Positions 1 through 11,820 are shown, numbered from the stretch's first letter. The stretch is DNA of 64,000 nucleotides from Sophora flavescens (GCA_030762895.1 CM061063.1:212892667-212956666), one strand, 5' to 3'. Notes: generated by a model from the sequence alone, not told the origin. Translations and numbers: made by a program.

Positions 1-1546
1 TGAACCAAGAACATAAACTAAAACTCATCTAGTTCTAAGAACTAGGGTTCGGTTTTCTCAATATCATAGGCTAGAAATTTTTTTTAATTTCTTCAACTCT
101 TGGATTTAATCAACATACAAAACTTAGAGTTGGATTCAAGTGTTACAAAACAACTTTTGAATCACAAAACCATCAAGTGCTCATACCTAGGGTTTCGGTT
201 TTTGAAGAAACAAATAGGTTAGGGTTTGATTTTTTTGATCTTCTATATACTTGAATACAAGAACTATCAAGATACAAAAGGACTGAATCATGAATCAAGA
301 CATGAAATTGAAACAAAACCCATGAACACCATTTTGACCTAGATTCGGCCCAGTCCAGAAATTAGGGAAAGAAATTTCTCATGATCTTATGCTTCTAGAT
401 GATGAAAATAGAGATGATTATAAGATCATAGCAATTGGTTTCATGTCAAAAGGATTTTTCTAGAATTAGTTATGAATTTTTGAATCTAGCTCCATGAACT
501 TTAAGCAAAATGAAGAACATATTGATCTAAGCCATGAATCTACAAAAGTTGTGGAGAGAAATGATTTAAATGACAATAGAAGAAGTTGTTACCTCTTGAT
601 GATTCAAGTAAAGAAAGATTTGGATGATGTTCTTCACAAATTTCTCATGGTGTTCTTGAGAAACTTAGAGAGGAAGATGAACATGATGAGGGTTTAGAAC
701 AATTTTAGTAATTTGGGTATATCTCTCAACATACTTGTCCGTTTTGGATGATCTTTATGTCGTTGGAAAGAAGACAGAAATATGAACAACTTTCATGTTG
801 AAAGTTTTCGAGATTCAGAATAGAAAATGGTCAGAATCGCTAGGTAAAATCTGACGAATTATGAACACTTTGGAGTTCTTAAGGCAAAAGCTTAGGTTTT
901 CAAGAAGAAGAACATGGAAATGGAAGAAATTGCCTTAAATGAAGAAGACAATGTTGGAGCCGTGGGTTTTGGGTAACATTTGGTCAAATTTTCCAATGGC
1001 ATGGCATGTAATTGTCATAAAAAGACAAGGGTAAAATGGTCATTTCATAGCAAAAATTCCCTTTGTCATAAATGCGCCATTATGGCCATTATGACACGGA
1101 TAAGCTCATCATAAATGCTCGTCAAGTCGGTCAAATCCATCATCTTAGCTACGTTGCCGACTCCTCAATTCATCTGGCGCAAGCTTTTCCTAGAGATATC
1201 TCGACGTATACGCCCGCAACAAATATAATATTTTAATTTTTTTACCAAAATTTTCAAAACTTCCAATATCATAGAAAATACGATAAAAACATTTTTCATC
1301 TCGTTCATGAATTAAAATTAGGTCTTCTGAGCAGTAAACTTTTACTGTCAATGAAAATGCAGAAAGCGGTAGACCGGCTTCCGTCTGAATTTTCAACCAA
1401 AAACTTCCCCGTAATCTTATGATAATAAGTATAACATGGAAATGACCTTGGTTTATCCAAAATAATTTTCTAAGTCTCGGATAAAAATATATATATTTAT
1501 ATATTTATTATCGATATTACAAAGCAGCAAAAATCGGGATGTTACA
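1..1546 (-). mobile_element. 3' LTR (partial) of decayed Ty3/gypsy element, family A
   Basis: The right edge ends in GTTACA and is followed at once by a polypurine tract on the minus strand, so this is the 3' LTR of an element read leftward. The last few hundred bases resemble the ends of the two 4.0-kb LTRs at 43610-47609 and 56796-60798: the shared stretches include the AAAATCGGG(G/A)TGTTACA terminus and the AATTTTCAACCAAAAA segment. The LTR start lies outside the window. It is clearly older than the two later copies because identity is patchy. No gene is visible in it. Confidence 0.75.
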
Positions 1547-1560
1547 TTACTACCCCACTA
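1547..1560 (-). other. Polypurine tract of gypsy family A
   Basis: Read on the minus strand this is TAGTGGGGTAGTAA, directly before the LTR start TGTAAC. An A/T run and a GACGAA motif precede it. The same arrangement is found at 47610-47623. Such a tract primes plus-strand DNA synthesis in LTR elements. Confidence 0.75.
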
Positions 1561-3423
1561 AAAAAAAAAATTCGTCCTTGAAATTTCTTCACTTGAAACT
1601 AAACAGGATTTCATAATCTCCTCTTAACCTTAAGATTTTACATTGCCCTCCACATCACTTCTTTCCTTTTATTCTATATTGCATAACACAACTCATTCTT
1701 ATGTCATTTCTACATATTCATACTATCCTCAAAATTTCATCAGAGTCTATCACACCTGAAAAACCAAATCAAAACTTAATCACTTCTCTTATCAACATGG
1801 TTCCACCAGAAACATTATTCAAATCATCTAACTCTGAATATTATCACTAATACCAACAATATCTACACAGCACCACATATCAACTCCCTACTCAAAATAT
1901 TTAATCATAGTCTTAGTTTCTCTTCATTATAATTCACCACCCCAAATTTGATATCACCTCACACATCTTATCCTCAAAATAACTTCATTGCATATCTTAA
2001 TGCAATTAAACCAAAAGGGATTATATAGAATATAATTATCTAACTTTTAGCTTTCGAACTTTTCTATCAACTTAATTTTACTCAAGAACTTCTCTTTTCT
2101 GCTCACATTCAACTTAGGTAAAACTACCATAGACATCTTTCTGTGATTTCTTCCAATCATACGATTAAATCTTAACGATGATCGTTTTATCATTATCCTG
2201 GAGTTCCTTTAGCAAATTCTACCTTGATCCTAACAAAATATACCGAAATCATCTTACTTACTGATCTTACTTCTGAAAATTCTCAGATTACTAATCACAT
2301 CTACACCTCAATAAAAATCCATTCACCTCTTGTCATGCTTAGGTATTACACTTACTCTCAGCTAACCTTCTAAGGATCATTTCCTTTCTTACTTATCCAT
2401 CTAACTTAGGTTGATAAGCTGAACATTAACTTCAACTTTGATCTTAACACTAGATGTAACTTTGCCCAACACTCAAAGTAAGTTTTTCGGGCTTTACTCA
2501 GAATGATGTTGGAAGATTCTTTATCATGTTGGATCAGTCCTCTGATACATACCTCTGTTAGTTTTTCCATTACATCGTGGACCTAAGCAGGTAAAAAGAT
2601 GTCGATTTCATCAACCTACTCCCAATACTTTGAAAAGAGGTTTTCAAGACAAGAAATTTCTTGATTTTGCTTTCACAAGAAAGCACAAAGAATAATTTGA
2701 TCAGTCTGAAAGATACTAGTGTCCAATATGTAAAAAGATTCTTCAATAGGTTCGTGAGTGTAAAAATGCATGGCCAACACATGTTTACAAACATGACTCT
2801 AATAAAGTTTCTTCCTTCACAAGAACTTTACTACTCAACGATTTAAAAGAACATCAGTCCGACACAAATTCAGACTGGATCACTTCCACCAAAAGTAAAA
2901 GTGAATCGACTAAGTCTCATCAAGAAACTTCTATCATCAAGAATTCATATATGTCGCATAACTCAAGAAATATTCATAATACATTCCCAAAGAAGTATGA
3001 AAATATCCAGACTGTCAGAACCAAAGTCAGGATAGGTTTTAAATCAAGGTCAGAAAAATGAATGTGACCTGTACAAAATGTACCGCTATGATTGTCTAAT
3101 ACAACCATAGGAATTTAAAAAAATAATTTGTCCATAAGGAACAAATTTTCTGAATCCCGAGACCATCACCTAAGGTTGAAGATTTAAATCTATTCGCCTT
3201 GGTTTCTCATAAGCACAATGGTCTTTTATGACGCGATTAGTATGGTCACCCTGAATCGGCACGATTTCTGATAACTTGGTCAATCTCTTAGACACACAAA
3301 CAATTGATCTTACCTCATAAGCTGAGTTTACAGTACAAAATCTTTAATAAGTCCTAACTCCAATCTGGTGGTAATTTGTTCTCAAGTCGATCCTTGAATA
3401 TATAACAACTCCTTGCGAGGGAT

Positions 3424-3711
3424 CTATAACACTTGGTACAAAGGTCTCTCATATTCCACATGACTCTTAGAGTAAACGAGAACATCATCGATGAAGATGA
3501 TGACTAACTTATCGAGAAATGGACCAAAATTCCATTTCTTGAAGTCTAACCCAACTAACTTCGTTGGCGATATCCTACACAAAGCGGTTGATATCTGGCT
3601 AAATCTAGAAACTAGATCAATCAGAAACTCAACATCCATCCGTCCGTACAAACTTGGGACATTCTTAGAAAATTTTCCCCAAAAACTTTCAATGACAGGT
3701 ACCTTATTCAA
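3424..3711 (-). pseudogene. Ty3/gypsy reverse-transcriptase fragment
   Basis: The minus-strand frame of 95 codons contains VEFLIDLVSRFSQIS, which resembles the start of gypsy reverse transcriptase (the usual VEFxIDLxPGxAPIS block), then a stretch ending VIIFIDDVLVYSKS. FIDD is the catalytic Y/F-x-D-D box with two metal-binding aspartates. In an intact enzyme these two blocks lie well over 100 residues apart; here they are about 50 apart, so the palm and fingers between them are deleted. There is no protease, RNase H or integrase. It is a dead remnant; the family assignment is secure, function is not expected. Confidence 0.75.
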
Positions 3712-3945
3712 ATGTCGGATACCGTCCTAAGGGATAAACGAATGTATCAACATGAACATAAGTACCCTTTACTAAATATGAGTTCTCACAAGGTCTCAAC
3801 CCAATCAGAACCCACCAAAACATACTTACTTGTGTGTCAACACACATTGTTTCAACCAAGAAACAATTCAAATAAGTTTCGACCAGAGATCACACAACAC
3901 CCACACAACAGACCTATTTCCCAAGGTTTCCCGAAAGACTCGACC

Positions 3946-3958
3946 AGCTCTGATACCA
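3946..3958 (-). other. Primer-binding site, initiator-Met tRNA type
   Basis: Read on the minus strand this is TGGTATCAGAGCT, complementary to the 3' end of plant initiator methionine tRNA. It lies four bases inside the LTR boundary at 3963 and sets the orientation of the element as leftward. Confidence 0.8.
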
Positions 3959-4133
3959 CTAATGTGACACCCTAAACTCGGGTCGTCACATGGTTACCCG
4001 TTTACGGAAATAAAACTTAATTTGCTGGTTACTTTCGGAAAATAATGTTTTCTCAACGTTCATCTTTTCAAAATATGGTGATAAATTTTTTTTCTTTTTT
4101 TAATCTCATAACAACAACAACGTAATCAAATTA

Positions 4134-6252
4134 CACTTAAATACACAATGTAGATAAGCAGCTACATCATATATAGGACTCCACTGATTTTGTAATATAT
4201 CCAAACAGATACTTCCATCTGCATAGACTACGCACAGTTGAAAAATGAAATTAGTAGCTGTATTGCTAATTCATTGATAGTGTAAGATTCTCAACAAAAA
4301 AACTTACTATTTGGATGAAACATTCGTGACACAAATCGTACTGTTGGTGGTTTGTTTGGATAATCCTCAGAAAATTGGAGAGTCAACTTAAACGTGTCTG
4401 AATAACTCAAAATATGTAGTCATACAAATATAACCATTATCATGATCATATCAAGAGACAGCAAATATGGCATCCCAGAATAAACATAGGTTACCCCGCT
4501 ATGAGTACCCACTCTTTATTTAATTTTTGCAAACTAAAGAAGAACACATCTCATGGGAGAAGAAAGAAATTAATTTAATGCTAAATAGTCAAATATAAGT
4601 ATCTCTCCAAAGTGTGTAACAATCATAAAAAGATACAAGCTCTAACAGGCACGATTATTTAGAGTATAACAAGACAATATCATAGAACAGAATTAGAACT
4701 GAAATGGCGAGGGGGAACCAGAAAATAAACACTATCAAACTACAGAGCAGCATCTACATGTCAGTCTTAGAAAAATTCTTGATTCCAAGATAACCTAAAC
4801 ATCTATTGAGCTTCCCAAAATCATTTTGACGATGGATGGGCGACTATGAGCCTGACACTCTTTGCGACATGATTCAAACACTCCCATCTACAAACTACAA
4901 ATTATGCTCCTCAAATACATACAACACAGTTAAACTTGTATGTAACGTACAAGATGGAAAAACAATCTAGCTGACACGTTTCAAATTTGTTTTCAGCACT
5001 AGTGCGCTTACAAACCATCCAACTACGATCAATAACTAGATAGGTTCTGTAGATATACAAAACATATATCCAATATAAGGACAATACGGGAGATTGAAAA
5101 CTAGTTTTTGAAATCCTATTTGAAAACTAGTTTTGAAATCCCGTCAACCATGTATATCTTATTTGACTAATTGCCTAAAACAAAATTTCCACGGTAATCT
5201 CACATCATTCTTCTCATCAAGCAAGTAACAACACATATTAGGACTATTGCTATATCTAGTACTATAACCACAAAGCCATATGAATCGATCAAGAGAGCAT
5301 GATATATACAAGCAAGGCGTTTAAAAATTATTTCAAATTTAAACCATTTTCAGGTTTCTTAAGACAAAAGAAATAAGCAGATGAAGATAAATTAACAAAA
5401 CAGAATTCCAATGAGCAATATATTGTTGATGTCACATGCTACAACCAACTCTAAATTTCTTCCCATTTTGAAATAGGTCATGATAGCAGAAGAGAAACAA
5501 GAGAAAACACAAAACCCACGACCAGAAATAGACACATTCCAAACAACTCAAACTCACAGTTTCAAGTTTGAACTATAGAGACTACAGTTTCAACATACAC
5601 TCAAAACCAAAAATAAAAAAATGTGCCCTAAAGACTCACCAGAAATAGGTGCTCGCGTGGTGGTGGGGAGGGGAGCTCGAGTGATGGCCAACGTTCGATG
5701 TGGTTACTGAGAGCAGAGGGACAAGGAGAGTTAGTGCGGGGGAAGGGGAAAGAGAGATGTCAAGTTATTACAAAGAATGAGCGGGAAAGACAGAGTTAGG
5801 GTTAAGAGTGTACCTCACAGTGGTGGTGAAGAAGTCCTCACGGTGGTGGCGAAGAAGCCCTCGCGGTGGTTGCGGTGGAGAGGAGCTCGCAATTAGGGCA
5901 GAGTGAGAGTGAGAGTGAGAGTGAGCGTGATGAAAAGAGAAGAATAGAGACGTATAGAGCGAAGTGAAGAAGGCGAGCGGGTGTAAACGTTATAATCAAA
6001 AATAAAACAACAGTTTACGTCAGTTGTTTAATACAACTGACGTTATAAGTCATTTTTAACGTCAGTTGTCTTAAACAACTGACGTTAAAAGTGTTAATAA
6101 TTCTTGCAAATCACTTTTAACGTCAGTTCATTACACAACTAATGCAAATAGTGATTTAATATTTACAAAACTGCCACCGCCTCATTTTTAATGTCAAACA
6201 TATGGTCAACTGACGTAAAACGTTCCCGTATAATACATTATTTCCACTAGTG
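4134..6252. mobile_element. CACTA transposon, non-autonomous (copy 2a)
   Basis: The right terminus read inward on the minus strand is CACTAGTGGAAATAATGTA, followed by GGGAACG and subterminal repeats of ACGTCAGTT. It matches the left terminus of the element at 60850. A TTA triplet follows the right end at 6253-6255. The left end is less certain: TTA at 4131-4133 followed by CACTTAAATACACAATGT is the best candidate, with only partial resemblance to the right terminus. A GC-rich purine/pyrimidine-skewed stretch at 5640-5990 lies inside the right end, as often seen in CACTA 5' exons. No transposase motif was seen. Confidence 0.55.
6000..6230. repeat. Subterminal inverted repeats of CACTA copy 2a
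   Basis: Several short palindromes built from AACGTCAGTTGT and ACAACTGACGTT, separated by a few A/T bases, occur here. Subterminal repeats are the usual transposase-binding sites of CACTA elements. Each arm carries the core TGACG. Confidence 0.75.
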
Positions 6253-6255
6253 TTA

Positions 6256-6450
6256 ACCCGAGCACGGGCATGCTGCCACTTAAGTGAAGCACGGTCGTGG
6301 TTCCTTTTCGAGCACGGTCGTGCTCAGCTGCACGGGTGTGCTCCTCTATTGCACGGTCGTGCTTACTGCACAGTCATTTTCCATAATTCAAACTGGGAGC
6401 ACAGGCGTGCTCCCTGTTCAGCATGCTCGTGCTCAATGCACGACAGTACT
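6256..6450. repeat. Cluster of GCACGG(T/G)CGTGC palindromes in an LTR
   Basis: At least seven close variants of the short palindrome GAGCACGGTCGTGCTC occur in under 200 bp, in a locally GC-rich island within AT-rich LTR sequence. The open frames crossing it on the plus strand are products of the repeat and resemble no protein I know. The function is unknown. Confidence 0.7.
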
Positions 6451-7866
6451 GTTCTGGGAAGAGTCTCAACACAGTTCCTTAACAAATTTTTAGGGTGTTT
6501 AAACCTATTAATTTCTAACTCATTTTCGAACCTAATTTAACCAAGTAAGGTTTTTAACATTTTAACCATCAACTCAACAGTCATAGCATCAACTATACAA
6601 CCAATATAACATTAAGAACCAACATCGTAATAACAACGACAATCATCATACTATCATGTTCATATCAAGGCAACCAAGATAAATATTAACAACATGTCAT
6701 GAACATGGAACACATACAAATAACATACCAAAATAGCCAAGAACATACCACCACCAAACAATACAATTTAACATGTTATTCATTCATACACATAAAACAA
6801 CAAGGGGTTATGGGAACCCCTTTACTTTACACTAACCCCAAGCCTATGAATACACTACCCTTCTCCCCATACCTGGAATAGAGATCACAATTCAAAAGAG
6901 AGAAAGAAGATCCACTTGGGTCCTGTCTCACTAGCGCTTGTCTACAACCTTAAGAACGACAAAGAGACACTTTGGTTGAACTCTAAGATCAAGAAATTAA
7001 AAGGAAAAGATCAAGAAATTGAAAGAAAGAACACAAGGGACAAGGTGCACGAATTTTACCTTTTCTAAAGTCCCAAACATCAAGCACAACGAACCCCTAT
7101 TCGTAGCAATGTTCTCCTATCAAGAAGCAGTGAAGAATGGTGTAAGAACGGGTTCCCTAAAGAGAGTTTTAGGGAGAAATATCATAAGGATTCAAAGAAG
7201 GAGGGAGGCAGTTTTCTGAGTGTTGGGGTCGTGTAAACTAGGCTTAGGTCGAGTCTAATGGTATATATATGAGTTTGGGTCATAACGGGTTCCTATTTCA
7301 ACCTAAACTGTATACAGTTCGGTATTTTGACCATAACTTGAGCTACAAGTTTCCGATTGAGGCGTTTTTGATGTCGTTAGAAATCTCAGAGAAATATATA
7401 TAAATTATTGTTTGATGATTGAATCATAAATCAGACTCTATGATGGTCAAAAGTTCGATGGAAGTTTAGCGATAGATTTGGTAGTTATTCCTAGATAGGA
7501 TCCTTAAGAGATTATGATAAGATCTTAAGATATAAACAAAAAGAGGATGATCCTATATTGATAAGGACTCAAATCTGATTGGTTGAGGGGCTAAAATCTA
7601 AGAATAACACTATCTCTATTTAAATACTAAATCACACGATATCTTATCATATCATTCTTAATCGCTTATTATTAATAAAATAACATATCATATATTAACA
7701 TATAAAATCAAACATTAAGAGACACAATCTCATATTAATGTAGATAATCATATATTAATATACATATTATCATATGCAATAATATATACACGTGTATATA
7801 AATATCACACATATATATGCCAAAACTAACACATATAAACATAAGGGTGAATCTTGAGGTGTTACA

Positions 7867-9081
7867 ATACTTTTATTCGAAAGTTAAATTTCTAATAATC
7901 ATATTACCAAAAAATTCTAATAATGAAGCTTGACCTTCCGCTTTTACCCACTCTCTCTTTTTCAGATTTTTGAACCGCACGCTCTCTCCACTCCTCATCT
8001 TCTCCTCTTTTCCTCCTCCTCCTCTTCCTCCTCCTCTTCTCCTCCTCTTCTTCGTCTTCCTTTTCTTCTTCTCCTCCTCCCCTTTTCTTTACACCGTCAC
8101 ATGGTGGTTCTGTGGTGCTTTTCTGCAGGCCCTTGTCTGGAAATTCTGGGACCATAGGCAAAATTCATGTTTGAGACCTAGTTTAATATCTCATTGATTC
8201 TCATCTTACTCTTTTAACTTTCTGAGGTGCAAAATCATTTATCAAAGTTTAATAATTATGTAATTTTAACATTTCACTTTCAATGGATAATATGACTCAT
8301 CCATTCAATCTATCTTATAACATAGTTGATCTCAATTAGGATTTTTAAAAAATCTAATTTTGATAAACTTCTTTTGGTGAATACAACAATTAGAGGTATT
8401 ACCAATAATATTCTATAAATAGTGCATGCATTTGAAAATATTTTTCTGCCATTTTTCATCAATTGAACTTGTCGCAACAACTGTGCAGATAAAGTTGCTG
8501 TTTATAGAACTAATTTTAGTGGTTTAGTTTGGTGGGATTTAATCCCTAATTTTATTAGGGAAGACTTCATTAGAAATAGATTTGGTCTTCCCCTTTTTAG
8601 ATTTCATTAATCTCTTCATGGGTAAGGGTCATGTTCCCCATGTTTCTTTGTATTCTTTTTATTTTCTTTTAATAATATTATGGCGTGCTGGAAGTGATTG
8701 ATAGTGTTTACGGCGCTAACCTAGTTGGGATGACTTTCACTAGAATGATGTCTTTGCATGCCATTTTGCCTTAAAAAAAACTTGTCGCAACATCCCTTAT
8801 ATGAATAATAACAGATTTATGAAATTTATTAGAAGTATAAAAAAATTAAAATGGGGACTTAGGCATCTGTCTCAATTCCCTAAAGGCCTCCACGACCCTG
8901 CTTTTGTGCGATTAAGGTGAGGAAATAGATAACATGTGAAGAGGAAGAGTTCGCAATACCATTTTTGCATCCTCTACCATTTTGTCTTCGCTGCTGGAGA
9001 AGGGGTTGTGCCGTTTGTGAGAGAAGAAAGGAGCAAAGTTGTGTGATTGTGTGGGCAATTTGTTAAGGGTTCCAATACTTC
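7867..9081. other. Unassigned AT-rich sequence with a CT-rich tract
   Basis: Apart from the L1 tail at 8480-8780, no gene or element boundary could be supported. About 7978-8095 is a pyrimidine-rich (TCC/TTC)n microsatellite that creates spurious open frames on both strands, rich in Ser/Pro/Leu one way and Glu/Arg/Lys the other. The segment 8930-9081 is less AT-rich but gives no recognisable protein. Confidence 0.6.
8480..8780 (+). mobile_element. 5'-truncated L1-type LINE tail
   Basis: The insertion is bounded by a 12-bp target-site duplication CTTGTCGCAACA (8468-8479 and 8781-8792) and ends in an A8 tail. Its body encodes the end of a plant L1 RNase-H-like domain: a CADKVA motif, then VWWDLIPNFI, comparable to CADKLAN and IWWDTIPSFI in the LINE tail at 39079-39630. 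The shared 3' UTR includes CCAACCTAGTTGGGATGAC-like sequence. At about 300 bp this is a typical heavily truncated, dead LINE copy. Confidence 0.88.
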
Positions 9082-9086
9082 ACAGT

Positions 9087-10567
9087 TGTTGACGAATCTG
9101 GGCAAGTATACCCAGTCGTGCAAGTAATACGGTGGTAAGACCGGTTTATCGTATCCACGGGGATTGGATGTCAACTACCAATTCACAAACTCGGCAACTA
9201 TCTAGACTAAATAGAGAAATCAAGAGAATTCAAAATAAACAAAAGAAAAGAAACAAAATATTTTTGTCTTTTTATCGAACACTTGGAGTGCAGAAATGAT
9301 ATGTTGGGACCAAACTTCACCAAACATCTGTCTCATGTACTAACAGACTAGATACCTCCCATTCATGCTTATATTAAAATCAATCCACTAAATTACCAAA
9401 CCCCGATTCCTCGATGGCAAGAGCCTAAACCACTAATAGACCCTAACCTTAGGTGGCCTAGATTAATGAATTTGCATTAATATTAGGGATCATGTGATTA
9501 CTAATAAACCTAACTCCATTCCTAGATGAAAGGGTTACTAGGTGATTAAATTCAATTTATGATCAACGTCCCCATCGCATACCAAAACACAAATCGAGGG
9601 GTGCTAGCCACAACAAGCATAAAATTAATCACTAATATGAAGACATGAACATAGAATAATCACCAAGATAAATACATGATAATCAGCTACATCTAATCCC
9701 AACAACAGGATTTAACTACTCAAAAAAGAGAATACAAAGAAACATAGATGAAGGAAAGAAGGATTCCATGGAGCAATCCTCCGAGCTGCCCCGACTCAAG
9801 AAAATCACGCCCTCCTCTCTCTCGAGAGAATAATATCTCCCTCTCCAAGCTCCGAGAGAATTATATCTCTTTCAATGGTGCGCCTTTGGCCTCCTTTCAT
9901 AACCACGCTCCCCTTGGTCTTTGTATCCATCTAGCAATAAATTCCAGATTTTAATATTTGATTCTCAACTGCATCTTTGATTCTCATGCGGTCCCTTGTG
10001 CATTTAATTCATGTTCTTGCAGTTTATTTCCTTGATTCACGTTACTTTTCTATTCTCACTTTCACATTGCAAATCACTGTCTCTCTTTAGCCTTAATTAA
10101 CGTGGACCCCTTTGGACTAATTGATTTCAATTGTCATAAACCAACAATTCCTTCTTGTCTACTTTTCATTACTGCCTTATCTTTATTTTTATTCACATAA
10201 CTGTCCCATTTCAATCTTCCACATTAATAACGCTGTTAAACTTTTCCATTCCATACCTTTATTTTTTTCTCATCCAGCAACCTTAACTTTCACGTTGAAC
10301 CTCTCTCAAATGCCACTTGAGATTCCAATTCATAATTCACTCTTGATTTATGCTATCCTTTCTTCATTTTTAAAGCTCCAACTTAATCCAGGCTCCATCA
10401 TGGCTCATTTTGGGCATTTTATCTTTAATTTCTGCAAAACAACACCACAACACCGCCTTATCCGTTCCAAGGGAAAACTAACTAAAAATAAAATAAAGAA
10501 TGCCTAATCTATATGAAAAAATGCATGCAAAAGTGTACAGAAAACATGATGTAAAATCACACTATCA
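9087..10567 (-). mobile_element. Solo LTR, Tat/Athila-like gypsy
   Basis: It begins TGTTGACGAATCTGGGCAAG and ends ACTATCA, flanked by the 5-bp duplication ACAGT (9082-9086 and 10568-10572). No internal region or second LTR is attached, so it is a solo LTR left by recombination between the two LTRs of an element. On the minus strand the end of the LTR carries the CCCCGTGGATACGATAA-type segment typical of the R-U5 region of Tat/Athila-class elements, which gives the orientation. Open frames within it resemble no protein. Confidence 0.88.
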
Positions 10568-10572
10568 ACAGT

Positions 10573-10888
10573 CCACAATGGACAAGAAACAGGGACCGTA
10601 CGTGACTGAAAGATGGAGAAAAAAAATGATGTCGTTTTGCCATTTTAAATTTTACTTTTAAAAAAAAAGGGAATTAAACAAACCAATCGAACCAGCAATT
10701 TTCACCGATTACCCCAGTTCAGCACTGGTTCTCATCCGATTCAATGCATGAGCGATTTAGTGGTTCCTCCGAACTGGACCGACTGGCCCGGTCCGGTTCT
10801 AATAAAATTGAGTATAAATATATTGTCTAAAATATCTTAGAAGGATGGAAATAAGTATTAAAATGGTAGCACAAAGAATGGACTATGG
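10573..10888. other. Unassigned spacer
   Basis: Between the solo LTR and the next element I see no gene. A short CCGGTCCGGTTC-rich piece near 10780-10800 resembles debris common in plant intergenic DNA, but no element ends were found. Confidence 0.5.
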
Positions 10889-10893
10889 TGAAT

Positions 10894-11252
10894 TGTAATA
10901 GTTCTAATTTTAATGTAACAGAGAATTATGACGAAATAGAGAAGAAATGGTGGTACTGTTTTATTTGAATGACAACTATAAGCATAAGTCTCAACTTCTA
11001 GTATATAGACTAGAAGGACCACAATCAGAGGGAGTTGCAGAAATGAAAGAGGGAGACTAAGAGGTAGAATCCAAGAGAGAAGAGAGAACCAGAGGGAGAG
11101 AGAATAACCAGATCACACATATTCCATACCTCTCTAATTGCTATTCTCTCTCTTATATATCTCACCCGCACACCCTCTTTCCCACATGTTTCTTCCCATT
11201 GAGTTACAACTATTTATTGATGAGTGGCTTATCCTCTATTAGTATCATTACA
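10894..11252 (-). mobile_element. 3' LTR of the gene-capturing gypsy element
   Basis: This is a direct repeat of 13774-14134. It starts TGTAATAG and ends ATTACA on the plus strand. The duplicated target TGAAT precedes it. Confidence 0.9.
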
Positions 11253-11350
11253 TTACCTCCCCCATTAAAAGCAACCTTGTCCTCAAGGTTGAAGTCAAGA
11301 TAATGGTGTTGAATGATAGTAGCAACTGTCCAAATAACCTCCAAATCCAG
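11246..11350 (-). pseudogene. Gypsy pol C-terminal remnant
   Basis: The minus-strand frame reads VIWTVATIIQHHYLDF, then NLEDKVAFNGGGNVM, and runs into the LTR. This fits the last residues of many plant gypsy polyproteins, where a WE-x-(8-12)-FP-x-(4)-LEDKV block precedes a Gly-rich end overlapping the polypurine tract. It shows that the right-hand end of pol was kept while the catalytic middle was lost. The upstream part of the same frame (to about 11600) holds two WDPGG motifs of unknown origin. Confidence 0.65.
11253..11266 (-). other. Polypurine tract of the gene-capturing element
   Basis: Read on the minus strand this is AATGGGGGAGGTAA, directly before the LTR start. It fixes the element's orientation as leftward. 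Confidence 0.85.
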
Positions 11351-11611
11351 TGAACCTTCCCCATGGATAAGAGAACCACCACCTGGATCCCATTGTTTGA
11401 ATTGTAAGGATCCTTTGTTCCGAAAAAAGTAGTCATTACCACCAGGGTCCCATATCTTGGAGTGCCCTATAAGAAAATCTGTAACATCAAGTTTGCTTGA
11501 GGAGGAGGGACTCAATAACTTCACTATGGCAGCAAAAACAACATAAAAACACTCCAATATTGGTTGTTGAATTGGTCCATGAAGCACTCCAATAGATGAT
11601 ACAACAACCCT

Positions 11612-11820
11612 GAAATTGGCAATTAATTTTTTTATCATCAATATTTCTTCTCTCCCAAAGCTCATGAACAACATCCTCAATATTTTTTATTCGGGAACAT
11701 TCTCCACTAGGACGTCGATACTGTAGCTTCATACCCACTTGAAAATAGGGGTACCTTTTCTCACTAATATTACCACCATGGTAATGTAACAAGAGTTGAC
11801 AATTATCACAACAAACTAGT
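11612..11820 (-). pseudogene. Captured PHD-type zinc-finger protein fragment, second part
   Basis: The minus-strand frame gives LVCCDNCQLLLHYHGG, then NISEKRYPYFQVGMKLQYR, GECSRIKNIEDVVHELWERR. It corresponds to the conserved region of a plant RING/FYVE/PHD-type protein family in which a CCDxCQRWVHC zinc-finger half is followed by GISDEKY-x-QFQVDGNLQY-x-C and GECYQVK-x-LEDAVQELWRRRD. Several zinc ligands are mutated (the RWVHC cysteine and others), so the finger is dead. A frame change near 11650 is followed by LIANFRVV, a plausible continuation. The left boundary abuts the NRAMP fragment with no spacer. Confidence 0.72.

Larger units (their letters stand above)
1547..3962 (-). mobile_element. 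Decayed internal region of gypsy family A
   Basis: This stretch lies between a polypurine tract (right of the 3' LTR) and a primer-binding site near 3946-3958, and is read on the minus strand. At about 2.4 kb it is far too short for a full gag-pol. Segments around 2540-2800 match 48770-49310, and 3190-3960 matches 42850-43609 and 56050-56795, so it is the same family as the later 4-kb-LTR complex. The only recognisable coding trace is a reverse-transcriptase fragment at 3424-3711. Around 3134-3136 it holds the unoccupied version of the site where the CACTA at 49852-55977 sits in the paralogue. Confidence 0.7.
3963..7866 (-). mobile_element. LTR of a gypsy element (type B), split by a CACTA insertion
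   Basis: The left edge starts TGTGACACCC right beside a primer-binding site and shares the CTGGTTACTTTCGGAAAATAAT block with the other gypsy LTRs here. The right edge ends GAGGTGTTACA at 7866. Without the CACTA at 4134-6252 the LTR would be about 1.8 kb. Its end sequence does not match the LTR at 1-1546, so the two are not an ordinary LTR pair; the copy is chimeric or two elements abut. The part from 6500 to 7866 is AT-rich with no credible gene. Treating 3963 and 7866 as the two ends of one LTR is an inference. Confidence 0.5.

Noticed and set aside
3963..7866. Reading this LTR as the normal partner of the LTR at 1-1546
   Set aside because: Starts and ends do not match (GAGGTGTTACA against ATCGGGATGTTACA), and the bodies do not align by eye. 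Reported as chimeric instead.
7978..8197. Open frames across the CT-rich tract on both strands
   Set aside because: They are low-complexity products of a (TCC/TTC)n run, Ser/Pro/Leu-rich on one strand and Glu/Arg/Lys-rich on the other, with no domain.
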